Source of the DNA: a virus
Virus record (IMG/VR): IMGVR_UViG_3300020122_000655
Coordinates: 1 to 20,138 of that record
Direction: 5' to 3' (one strand)
Length of the DNA stretch: 20,138 nt
The notes beneath the pieces are model-generated. The model did no database searches. It was not told the origin of the DNA and worked only from the letters and a program-made list of their open reading frames with translations. The translations under genes and the position numbers were made by a program. How positions within the stretch are numbered: position 1 is the stretch's first letter; every line of letters starts with the position of its first letter. Below, in pieces: positions 5,754 to 13,291 of this stretch.

Positions 5754-7403
5754 CTAATTACTTTTTATTAGAAAATCTATAATTACCGATGCTTGGCCTT
5801 TTGATAAGTGATCAAGACCACTGCGGTATCTAAATTTATGCAAAGTATTAATTTGCCCTTCGGATATTGGCTCATTGTTCCAAGCAGCATTTTTATCGCT
5901 TAAAATAAATAATCGTCTATTCTCTTTTGCAAAAGTATCAGCTGCAGCGAATGCATAATCGAAACTTAAATTCTGAGCAATAATTTCAATAGAATTCTTT
6001 TTATCGAAAACAACTGAGAATCTTTCATTTTCGGGGATGATTTTTAAATAACAATCTTTGGATGATTTTAGGGCATAACCGCTTGTTTGCTTTTCCCATT
6101 TAAATTCTTCAGAAAGCAAATTTATATTTCTTTTTAGTGCTGACTTAAGTTTTGGATTTAAATTTCGCGGTAATGATTGAATAAATTCTAGTTGAGCTTT
6201 TTCCTTTTGAATTTGCTTAATATTTTTTGCATCTTCAAGTAATAATGTAACTGAAGATAACTCATGTGTTTTTGAGGAGAAATCTAAAATTAAAGCGTCA
6301 TCTTTTTTAGGATATAATCTGAGAGCGCGTCCGCACATTTGCATAAAAAGACCTATGGACTGCGTAGGTCTAGCAATAATTACACAAGATGTTTGAGGTG
6401 CATCAAATCCCTCAGTCAAAACACTGCAATTACATAAAGCTTCTATATCACCATTAGCATATCTTCCCAAAACTTCTTCACGATCTGCTTTTGGCATATC
6501 ACCATAAATTACATCTGCTTTGATATTGTTTTCATTAAAACATTTAGATAAGTTAATTGCATGTTTAACAGTACATCCGAATGCTATAGTTTTTCTACCT
6601 CTACCATTCTGTAAATATGAATCAACAACTAACTGATGCATATCAGGAGTATCTAAAACTTCTGCTAAACTTGCTGCTTCAAAATCACCACCTGTAGTTT
6701 GAACAGCAGAAAGATCTAAATCATTTAAAATTTTTATAGCTTTAGGCTCAACCAACCAACTATCTTCAATCATTTGTTTTATTGAACGTTCATATGCTAT
6801 ATATTCGAAGACTTCACCTAAACCATACTTGCTTTTATACCTGAATGGAGTTGCAGTAAATCCACATAATAATTTTTCATTGGATATATTTTTATCAAAA
6901 CCTAAATTAGTTAAAACTCTGCGAGCAGAAAGAGTTGCATAATGATGTGCTTCATCGCAAATAATTAATTTTATATTAGCTTTAATTAGTTCTACTAAAT
7001 TATTATCCCTAATTGCTGATTGAATTGAACATACGATAATGTCTTTATCGAACTCTTTGCAATCTTGATTAACAACTCCAACATCAGCATTAGGAGAAAT
7101 CATTTTTATTTTATCTACTGCTTGTTGCTGTAATTCATTTGTATGAACTAAAACTAAAGTTTTTTGACCAAATTCTTCAATTAAATGTGAAAATATAACT
7201 GTCTTACCTGCAGCTACAGGCAATGAAATTATTTGTCTGTTTTTACCTTCTTTAAATAGTTTAAAAATATTATTAATACATTCTTGCTGATAATCTCTTA
7301 ATGGTAATTGTTTGTTAAAATTATTGTTAATGATATTATTTGATAATTCAATTTTATTGCCCATTGGATTTGGTTGGTCTGATGGGCTCATCATTTTTAA
7401 CAT
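5754..7403 (-). CDS. SF2 DEAH-type helicase (RAD25/UvsW-like), copy 1
   Basis: A 549-residue DNA helicase or translocase. The motifs in order are a Q-motif-like LRDYQQECI (35-43), Walker A LPVAAGKT (61-68), DEAH (150-153), FTATP (182-186), a motif V region NCSVLTEGFD and motif VI QMCGRALR (355-362). A C-terminal extension (about 430-549) ends in a small domain with GQINTLHKF ... SKGQASVIIDFLI that also closes the paralogue at 11635-13158. I chose ATG 7403 because AAAGGA sits 7 nt upstream and the preceding gene stops 4 bp away; the longer frame from 7499 would overlap that gene. UvsW-like helicases act in origin remodelling and recombination-dependent phage replication, so a replication role here is inferred from family and operon. 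It sits between the AlpA-like regulator and the AAA+ helicase. Confidence 0.88.
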   Translation of the reverse strand: MLKMMSPSDQPNPMGNKIELSNNIINNNFNKQLPLRDYQQECINNIFKLFKEGKNRQIISLPVAAGKTVIFSHLIEEFGQKTLVLVHTNELQQQAVDKIKMISPNADVGVVNQDCKEFDKDIIVCSIQSAIRDNNLVELIKANIKLIICDEAHHYATLSARRVLTNLGFDKNISNEKLLCGFTATPFRYKSKYGLGEVFEYIAYERSIKQMIEDSWLVEPKAIKILNDLDLSAVQTTGGDFEAASLAEVLDTPDMHQLVVDSYLQNGRGRKTIAFGCTVKHAINLSKCFNENNIKADVIYGDMPKADREEVLGRYANGDIEALCNCSVLTEGFDAPQTSCVIIARPTQSIGLFMQMCGRALRLYPKKDDALILDFSSKTHELSSVTLLLEDAKNIKQIQKEKAQLEFIQSLPRNLNPKLKSALKRNINLLSEEFKWEKQTSGYALKSSKDCYLKIIPENERFSVVFDKKNSIEIIAQNLSFDYAFAAADTFAKENRRLFILSDKNAAWNNEPISEGQINTLHKFRYRSGLDHLSKGQASVIIDFLIKSN

Positions 7404-7407
7404 AATC

Positions 7408-7638
7408 TTATCCTTTAGATGAATTTGTTGAACCCTGAGCCATTCTTGCATTAATGAAATTGACGAGAGATGTTTTGGGATAAAGATATTTCCTGCCAAT
7501 TTTTAGATAATCTGGATGATCTATCTTACGCTTTCTACTTATAAAGACAGCCTCGCGACTTTTAAAAAGTCCGAGCTGGACTAAATGCTCTGCATTCAAT
7601 AAATCTGGATAAGATTGTAGCAATTCTGTATTTGTCAT
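7408..7638 (-). CDS. AlpA/excisionase-like HTH DNA-binding protein
   Basis: A 76-residue protein, MTNTELLQSYPDLLNAEHLV onward. The pattern of a helix with LLNAEHLVQLGLFKS, then basic RKRKIDHPDYLKIGRKYLYP and a closing helix, is the MerR-like winged HTH of AlpA and excisionase proteins (helix-turn-helix followed by an R-x-x-ly hairpin). Relatives activate integrase or satellite excision genes or repress their own operon. GAGG lies about 7 nt before ATG 7638. It is the first gene of the leftward replication operon, 4 bp before the SF2 helicase. Three ATGTACAT palindromes lie 45-103 bp upstream, which makes it the best candidate to bind them. That link is inference. Confidence 0.7.
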   Translation of the reverse strand: MTNTELLQSYPDLLNAEHLVQLGLFKSREAVFISRKRKIDHPDYLKIGRKYLYPKTSLVNFINARMAQGSTNSSKG

Positions 7639-7682
7639 AGTGAACCTCTTTATATTGAGGTTCATTAATAATGTTGTTTGAT

Positions 7683-7741
7683 ATGTACATGTATTTTTAT
7701 ATACACTTGAGAAAATGTACATAAGATGTTAACATGTACAT
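7683..7741. promoter_or_regulatory. Cluster of three ATGTACAT palindromes (operator candidates)
   Basis: Perfect 8-bp palindromes ATGTACAT at 7683-7690, 7715-7722 and 7734-7741, upstream of the AlpA-like gene. The outer part reads AACATGTACAT and the spacing is 32 and 19 bp. A fourth copy is at 9128-9135 upstream of the integrase. Three copies in 59 bp is far above chance. They probably control the replication operon and integrase together. Confidence 0.65.
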
Positions 7742-7784
7742 ATATGTAATGTTTATAGTACTTAATTAAGTATTATAAAATTTT

Positions 7785-7821
7785 AATAAGCCGATATAGT
7801 CACAAACCAAATCGGCTTATT
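7785..7821 (+). terminator. Strong hairpin with T-run, downstream of integrase
   Basis: AATAAGCCGAT (7785-7795) and ATCGGCTTATT (7811-7821) pair perfectly over 11 bp with a 15-nt loop, followed by a run of T to 7827 on the plus strand. It looks like a plus-strand intrinsic terminator, yet no plus-strand gene precedes it. On the minus strand it follows the integrase stop and is trailed by TTAAAATTTTAT, so it may work mainly as the integrase terminator. Its place beside the integrase 3' end also makes it an attachment-site candidate. Confidence 0.55.
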
Positions 7822-7859
7822 TTTTTCATCATTATTCAATGAACCATATTGTTAAACTT

Positions 7860-9008
7860 TCAAATTAAAATTAATTTCTTTGTATAATTATCTTCTGCGC
7901 TTGTCTTATCATAGCTATAAACCATTCGGCTGGAACTATGTCCGGTCACCTTCATTATTTCTGTATCTTGCACACCTTGCTGTTTTGCATAGGTAACCCA
8001 AGTCGTTCTAAGAACATGTGGCGAAACAGGATCAGTAAAACGACATTTTTCACTGGCTTTAGCAAATGAATAATTTAATCGTAATCGTGTTATTCCCGCG
8101 CCAGTTCTAGTAATAAATACTAAATCATTCTTTCTATTCGCTGCTGTTGTATCAATGTATTCCCGCAATTCTTGCATAAAATATTGTGGATAATTTACGG
8201 GTATATATTTTGTAGTTTTGCCATTTTTGGATTGTTTAAATTTAATTAGATTTTTTTCCCAATCAATTTGATTCAGCTTTACAGAAATAACTTCTGATAC
8301 TCTTTTTGCCCCCTGAAATATAGCTTTTGCAATCAGAGCATCCCGTTTATTTATTTCTGCTAGTTTATCGATGAATTTATACCATTGTTCTAAGGATAAT
8401 GCTTCAGTTCTGCATTTATCATATCTATTAAAAAATGTAGACTCATTTTTTTGAGTGTTAGGTATTGCTTTTCGGAACCATCCATATGTCTTTCTGTTGA
8501 GCCATTTTGTAAAGCTAATATATGCTGCTGCCCTGACTTGTCTTTTTGCTTCTATTTCAAGATCTCTATCTTCATTGTCAACTTTATCCAACTTTTTTAT
8601 ATCATCGAGAATTTTTTCATGAGGCCAATAATTAAAATGCCCTAAAGTAATAGCATTTCCTCTTTCATCATTTGTTGGAATGAAACCTCTTTTTATCAAA
8701 TCATTGATTGCATATTTATATGTACCATGTGTAGATGTTGTAATTGATATTAACCATTCTTCTTTTGCAACAATAATTTCCTTAATTTCCCATTCTGCTA
8801 GAAATTCACGTTTAACACGTTCAAATTCTTTTTGTTTTATAAATGACTCAATATATTTATCCGATTGATTTATTAAACCATCATTTTTAAGTTGATCCAC
8901 AATTTCTTTTGTTAGTATCCACTGTTCATTAGATAAAGGTAATTGTATTTCATTATTTGATTCAATTAACTTATCTAGTTCATTTGATGGTTTTGAAGCG
9001 TCATTCAT
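7860..9008 (-). CDS. Tyrosine recombinase, chlamydial-plasmid pGP7/pGP8-like
   Basis: A 382-residue integrase. The catalytic set is visible: Arg236 in GAKRVSEV, a Lys in QSKNGKTTKY (261/264), HxxR as His331/Arg334 in PHVLR, His357 in VTGHSS and nucleophile Tyr366 in VYSYDK. From memory, Chlamydia plasmid pGP7-D has matching strings at the same places (QVRAAxYIS, GxKRxSEV, YPQxFM, TPHVLR, DIMKVTGH, AYDKSS). The N-terminal ~60 residues are charged and variable; residues 60-190 are the core-binding domain. The start (ATG 9008) has no strong ribosome binding site. It would resolve plasmid dimers or invert or integrate the element. Neighbouring ATGTACAT sites suggest joint control with the replication operon. 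Confidence 0.88.
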   Translation of the reverse strand: MNDASKPSNELDKLIESNNEIQLPLSNEQWILTKEIVDQLKNDGLINQSDKYIESFIKQKEFERVKREFLAEWEIKEIIVAKEEWLISITTSTHGTYKYAINDLIKRGFIPTNDERGNAITLGHFNYWPHEKILDDIKKLDKVDNEDRDLEIEAKRQVRAAAYISFTKWLNRKTYGWFRKAIPNTQKNESTFFNRYDKCRTEALSLEQWYKFIDKLAEINKRDALIAKAIFQGAKRVSEVISVKLNQIDWEKNLIKFKQSKNGKTTKYIPVNYPQYFMQELREYIDTTAANRKNDLVFITRTGAGITRLRLNYSFAKASEKCRFTDPVSPHVLRTTWVTYAKQQGVQDTEIMKVTGHSSSRMVYSYDKTSAEDNYTKKLILI

Positions 9009-9301
9009 ACATTTATTATCTGGTGATTAAGTTTAGAACGACAAAATACTACATCAGAAAACTTTCAACGTCAAACAAAATCTCACTTTTGTATATAATG
9101 GAGCAATAGTGAAATATTGTACTTAGAATGTACATTTAATCAGAGATATGAAATTAATGCTTGGGTCATATTAGTTTAAAATAATGTAATTATAGATATC
9201 AATAAATTCTTCTTATCCTACCCTTTTGAACTTTTCTTATTTAGCCCTAATATTGAACATATAGGGCCAATAAAACTTTAAACCCTTTTATATAAAAGAT
9301 T
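9009..9301. promoter_or_regulatory. Divergent control region between integrase and secreted-protein operon
   Basis: No gene in 293 bp. It contains ATGTACAT at 9128-9135, the fourth copy of the palindrome, and a short dyad with GCCCTA (about 9244) and TAGGGC (about 9262) just before the plus-strand operon. TTGAAC occurs twice (about 9227 and 9254) as possible -35 elements, but I cannot choose a promoter with confidence. Confidence 0.4.
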
Positions 9302-9808
9302 ATGATTAAAAAATTAGTTCTTATATCACTTCTATTGAATATTACTTTTTTTACTAGCCATGAAAAAGGATCTTCTGCCATTTTTTCAAAAGTGTGGAAG
9401 CGGACATTTGTTGAAAGTTGGATTAATAAAGGAAGTTCTATAATCGCGGCCGTAATTAATAGATTCATAGGCAAAACAGAACCTAGATCTAAAGAACAAA
9501 AATATAAGTTCGTTCTGATTGCAAAAAAAGAAACTGATACATACATAAGTATTTCTAATTTAGACGATCTTAAAAGTGAATCTCAATTAACTTCGTTTAA
9601 AAAAATAACAAATGAAGCTTACGAAGACATAAAAAAAATGAACATTGAAGCACTAGAGTTTAAACAAACAGGGCATCATTTTATTTTCAATACATCTAAA
9701 GGAGAGCTAGGCTTTGAACTTCCCGATGTAAACACAGCTGAAGCTTTTTTGATGCCACAAGAAGATATTCTTAAGCTATTAGGTAAAATTTATGTTCTCA
9801 CGCATTAA
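9302..9808 (+). CDS. Secreted or membrane-anchored hypothetical protein, partner of M50-like protease
   Basis: A 168-residue protein of unknown family. The N-terminus MIKKLVLISLLLNITFFTSH is a Sec signal or single membrane anchor with a short basic n-region and hydrophobic core. The rest is soluble in composition, with charged helical stretches around residues 80-115 and a C-terminal FNTSKGELGFELPD. No clear ribosome binding site precedes the ATG. Its 3' end overlaps the protease gene by 17 bp, so the two are translationally coupled and probably act together, for example as regulator, substrate or chaperone of the protease. That pairing is inferred from gene order alone. Confidence 0.7.
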   Translation: MIKKLVLISLLLNITFFTSHEKGSSAIFSKVWKRTFVESWINKGSSIIAAVINRFIGKTEPRSKEQKYKFVLIAKKETDTYISISNLDDLKSESQLTSFKKITNEAYEDIKKMNIEALEFKQTGHHFIFNTSKGELGFELPDVNTAEAFLMPQEDILKLLGKIYVLTH

Positions 9809-10676
9809 GAGATTTTTATTTTTGCTCATATTATTAAATAGTGCTCCTGCATTTTCAAATATTATAACTAATCATCTTTTAAAACTGTCATTAATGTATA
9901 GTGCTACCTTAATGAGTACTATAAACCATGAAATGGGTCATGCAGCAATAGACAAATTACGAGGATTAGATCCAAAAATAATAATTGGTGATTATAATAA
10001 ATATAGAAATGGAATTCCAAATAGATTTATTACTTTTGATTCAATGAATCCTAATATAGGAGTAACTACAGCTGAGGAAGATGAACATGATAAAAAGAAA
10101 AGTTGGACATATATATTAACGATAGCAATGGGGGGCGTTTGTGGGGCTGCAACGCAAATTAGTCAATTATATTTATTAAAGAAATTTGGACACAAACTTC
10201 CTACTGGAATGGCAGATTCATTATCTACTTTTATTACAGTTCGTTCCATTCTAGATTTTGTTTATGCTTTTCTGCCATACTTTAATGGATTTAATGGCGA
10301 CGGTATGAAATTATTTCATGCTATTTTCTTAAAGACTCAAAAGGTTACAAATTTTTTTAGCATATTTAATACATTCAATACTGAAGGAAAGCTAACCTCC
10401 TTTATACAATCTTATGTTGGCATTTATATTGTTTATTCAATTGCATACTATTTTTTAAAGTATCTTAATAAAGCAGAATTAACCAATAGCATGAGTAAAA
10501 TTTATGACAATAAACTAGTTAAATTAATGAACAATCTTTTGATTAAAGAGAGCATCGTTGTGGAAGGGACGACTGTAATGATAGAACAGGCAACAGATAA
10601 ATCTAATATTGATGATGCAAAAAAATATCTACCTAGCTGGTTGATTCAATTATTAATTGAGAGCATGGTTTTTTAA
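9792..10676 (+). CDS. M50-like (site-2-protease type) integral membrane metalloprotease
   Basis: A 294-residue multi-pass protein with an N-terminal hydrophobic segment (residues 8-21). The zinc motif HExxH is present as NHEMGHAA (His46-Glu47-His50) in a hydrophobic helix. AMGGVCGAA (112-120) occupies the place of the small-residue AGP-type segment of M50 proteases. LPYFNGFNGDGMKLF (161-175) resembles the second M50 motif, in which an Asp-Gly supplies the third zinc ligand (Asp170). Family members cut membrane-embedded regulators such as anti-sigma factors or signal remnants. The substrate here is unknown; the coupled secreted protein is one candidate. AGGT lies 7 nt before the ATG. It is unusual cargo for a small phage-plasmid and could act on the host envelope. 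Confidence 0.6.
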   Translation: MFSRIKRFLFLLILLNSAPAFSNIITNHLLKLSLMYSATLMSTINHEMGHAAIDKLRGLDPKIIIGDYNKYRNGIPNRFITFDSMNPNIGVTTAEEDEHDKKKSWTYILTIAMGGVCGAATQISQLYLLKKFGHKLPTGMADSLSTFITVRSILDFVYAFLPYFNGFNGDGMKLFHAIFLKTQKVTNFFSIFNTFNTEGKLTSFIQSYVGIYIVYSIAYYFLKYLNKAELTNSMSKIYDNKLVKLMNNLLIKESIVVEGTTVMIEQATDKSNIDDAKKYLPSWLIQLLIESMVF

Positions 10677-10682
10677 ACCACT

Positions 10683-11564
10683 TCATCTTCTTGGATGCTT
10701 TGTAAAATATTCTTTTTTTAAATGCTCAATGTTAGTTGCAGCGTAGATTTGAGTAGATGATATAAATTCATGACCGAGAATATTTTTGATATGCATTAAT
10801 GAGATTCCTGAGTGAAGCATATGAGTTGCTATAGAATGACGAAAGAGATGTGGGTAAATTTTTAAGTCTGCACATTTACCTATTATTTTTAATATCATGT
10901 GAACGTGTGACCTGCTTAATGGAAAATCTGATTTCTTTTGAAGGAATAAATAATCTGATATTTTGTTTTTACTAATTATTTGCCTAGTCACATTGATGTA
11001 ATGCTGAAGATCGTCTACAACCGGACCGAGTAATGGCACCAGTCTCTCTTTTCCACCCTTACCTTCTATTATTAAGAACTTTTTATCTATAATTGAACTT
11101 ATTTTTAGATTGCACAATTCTGAAATACGTATACCAGTAGTATATAGTAGTTTTAATATCAGCACGTCTCTTATACCGATTTCAGTTTTATCCAATGATG
11201 CAATATTAAATAAATGTTCTATTTCATTTGTAGATAAATATCTTGGTAATCTCACTTCAGCCTTAGGGAATACCAAGTTAATTGCAGGATCAATTATGCC
11301 AAATTTGGCAGAGCAGAACTTGAAGAATGTTTTTATAGTAGTTAATTTCCTGCAAATTGATCTGGTTTTAAAATTTTTATTTTTTAATTCACCGATATAT
11401 TTTCTTAAAGAATCAATTGAGATCTCTTCAATGAATTTACAATTTAAAAAAGAAAATAATTGTTCAATGTCATATAAATAACTTGTATATGTATTTTTAC
11501 TTACGCGCTTTATGCACAGTAAATAGCTAAAAAACTTTTCCTTTGAAGACTCAATTGTTGTCAT
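10683..11564 (-). CDS. XerC/XerD-like tyrosine recombinase
   Basis: A 293-residue Xer-sized recombinase. Catalytic residues: Arg146 (TGIRISEL), Lys (GKGGKERLVPL, about 169-172), His239/Arg242 (PHLFRHS), His265 (LGHEF) and Tyr274 (QIYAAT). Residues 5-90 form the SAM-like core-binding domain (RVSKNTYTSYLYDIEQLF). I prefer ATG 11564; a frame open to 11630 would add a hydrophobic 22-residue stretch that Xer proteins lack, though neither start has a clear ribosome binding site. Such enzymes resolve dimers of circular replicons. It is unrelated in sequence to the integrase at 7860-9008, so the element holds two separate recombination activities. It is divergent from the second SF2 helicase, only about 70 bp apart. 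Confidence 0.88.
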   Translation of the reverse strand: MTTIESSKEKFFSYLLCIKRVSKNTYTSYLYDIEQLFSFLNCKFIEEISIDSLRKYIGELKNKNFKTRSICRKLTTIKTFFKFCSAKFGIIDPAINLVFPKAEVRLPRYLSTNEIEHLFNIASLDKTEIGIRDVLILKLLYTTGIRISELCNLKISSIIDKKFLIIEGKGGKERLVPLLGPVVDDLQHYINVTRQIISKNKISDYLFLQKKSDFPLSRSHVHMILKIIGKCADLKIYPHLFRHSIATHMLHSGISLMHIKNILGHEFISSTQIYAATNIEHLKKEYFTKHPRR

Positions 11565-11634
11565 GTAATTATTTAAATTATATGTAAAATATATAAGTAT
11601 AAAGATAATTGAAAAATAATTTACAAACAAGAAT

Positions 11635-13158
11635 ATGCAGCTACGTGATTATCAACAAGAATGTATAAATAAAATTAAAGAAAGTTTTTTAAAGGGCAAA
11701 AATTCCCTGCTAATAAATCTTCCGACCGGATCAGGAAAAACCAAAATTTTCTGTCATTATATTATTGAGTTAAATTTAAGAACATTAATCTTAGTTCCTA
11801 CGATCGAATTAATTTATCAAACAATACAAACATTACATTCAATCAATACGGAATTAAAAATTGGAATAGTGAACAAGGACAATAAAGATTTTTATCGGAA
11901 GATCGTTATTTCTACGTATGCAGCTGCGAAGATTGAATTAAACGAAAGAAGATTAATTCATCAAGATTTTTCTTGTTTAATTGCAGATGAAGCGCATCTA
12001 GCTAATTCTGAAGGCTGCAATCAATTGTTCCAAAGATTGGGATTCGGCGAAAATATTTCTTCTGCAAAAATCTTGATTGGATTCTCTGCGACTATATTCC
12101 CGGCGTTATACGAAAGATTCAAAACACTAGTATTTCAAAAAAGTATAAAAGAATTAGTTGAAGGAAACTTTCTTGTAAAGCCTGTAGGCTATAAAATTCT
12201 TAACAATATTGATCTATCTCAAGTTGCAATTCAAGATGGAGATTTTGTTGAATGTAGTCTATCCCAAGTAGTAGATACGCCTTTCTTTACGAATATGATT
12301 GTAGATTCTTGGCTTAAGAAAGTTAAGAATAAACGTACTTTAGTTTTTACACTAAATGTACAAGCCGCCATCAATCTGGCCAAAACATTTCGGACTCGTG
12401 GAATAGCAGCACAATGTGTTCACGCAGATACTCCAGATGAATTACGCGCTGAGATTTTGAATGATTTTAGAAATGGATCATTGAAAGTTATAACCAACTG
12501 CAATGTTTTTGCGACCGGCCTGGATATTCCGGAAACCGAATGTATCATTCCTTCTATTACATTGAGCCGAGTTCGATGGACACAACAAGTAGGGCGAGGA
12601 CTAAGAAAATGCGATTATATAAATAAATCTGAATGTATAATCTTCGATTTTAATTCTAGGAACTATGGACTTCATAATACGCAATCTTTGGAAAATGTTA
12701 CGCCACGAATAAACAATAGAAAAAAATATTTAAAAGAATTACCCAAAAAGCTAAATATTGTTTTGAAAGAAGCTTATATCGAGTATGTAGTTTTACATGT
12801 GGACTTACTGAATACTGATTTTTTTTGGTATAAGAAAAAAAATATATTCTATGTAAAAGGCATATTGAATTCAAAACTTGAAGTAATCGCTGGGCTATCT
12901 GGATATACAGTTATTTATTATGATTCATATTCTTTTAAAACACTTGCTGACGGATTGAGTTTTGAAGATGCATTTAAAGTTGCAGAAAATTTTCTTAGAC
13001 AGAATTACACATATTTTACAGATTCAGACAAATCAAAACATAAAGACAAACCAATAACTAATGAGCAAAAGAGTTTCTTTGAGAATCAGGAATATTATGA
13101 TGGCGTTGATGATTTAACATCATATCAGGCACAGGCAATTATATGTATGTTAATTTAG
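11635..13158 (+). CDS. SF2 DEAH-type helicase (RAD25/UvsW-like), copy 2
   Basis: A 507-residue paralogue of the 5754-7403 protein. Motifs: LRDYQQECI (3-11), Walker A LPTGSGKT (29-36), DEAH (118-121), SAT (151-153), motif V region NCNVFATGLDIPET and motif VI QQVGRGLR (317-324). The C-terminal tail (ITNEQKSFFENQ ... SYQAQAIICML) corresponds to the closing domain of copy 1. Copy 2 has the standard GSGKT P-loop whereas copy 1 has AAGKT. The proteins align nearly end to end, apart from copy 1's N-terminal extension, but have diverged widely, so duplication is old or they were acquired separately. There is no strong ribosome binding site before ATG 11635. Located next to Xer and before the virion genes, it may serve recombination or replication during the lytic phase; this is inference. 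Confidence 0.88.
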   Translation: MQLRDYQQECINKIKESFLKGKNSLLINLPTGSGKTKIFCHYIIELNLRTLILVPTIELIYQTIQTLHSINTELKIGIVNKDNKDFYRKIVISTYAAAKIELNERRLIHQDFSCLIADEAHLANSEGCNQLFQRLGFGENISSAKILIGFSATIFPALYERFKTLVFQKSIKELVEGNFLVKPVGYKILNNIDLSQVAIQDGDFVECSLSQVVDTPFFTNMIVDSWLKKVKNKRTLVFTLNVQAAINLAKTFRTRGIAAQCVHADTPDELRAEILNDFRNGSLKVITNCNVFATGLDIPETECIIPSITLSRVRWTQQVGRGLRKCDYINKSECIIFDFNSRNYGLHNTQSLENVTPRINNRKKYLKELPKKLNIVLKEAYIEYVVLHVDLLNTDFFWYKKKNIFYVKGILNSKLEVIAGLSGYTVIYYDSYSFKTLADGLSFEDAFKVAENFLRQNYTYFTDSDKSKHKDKPITNEQKSFFENQEYYDGVDDLTSYQAQAIICMLI

Positions 13159-13291
13159 TATTAGAATTCAATTGCACACAACAAAAAAAAATCTATCCTG
13201 AGGACATATAATTTTTTTACCCAGGAGATTCCATTATAACTGTTTCTGTAAATACTACCTTGGACAGTATATGTAATAGAAAGAATATAAA
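13159..13291. other. Spacer before structural genes, with possible remnant of a lost virion gene
   Basis: GGAG (about 13224-13227) is followed by a frame (13233-13313) reading IITVSVNTTLDSIC, with ATT in the place of a start codon. This resembles the beginning of small phage connector-type proteins that often precede gp10-like genes, but it collapses into the overlapping downstream gene. A short TCCTGAGGA palindrome followed by ATATAATTTTTTT (about 13194-13217) could be a weak terminator for the helicase. Both readings are tentative. Confidence 0.25.

Noticed and set aside
7408-7499. Longer SF2 helicase starting at ATG 7499
   Set aside because: It would overlap the AlpA-like gene by about 90 bp; ATG 7403 has AAAGGA at proper spacing and lies 4 bp past the previous stop.
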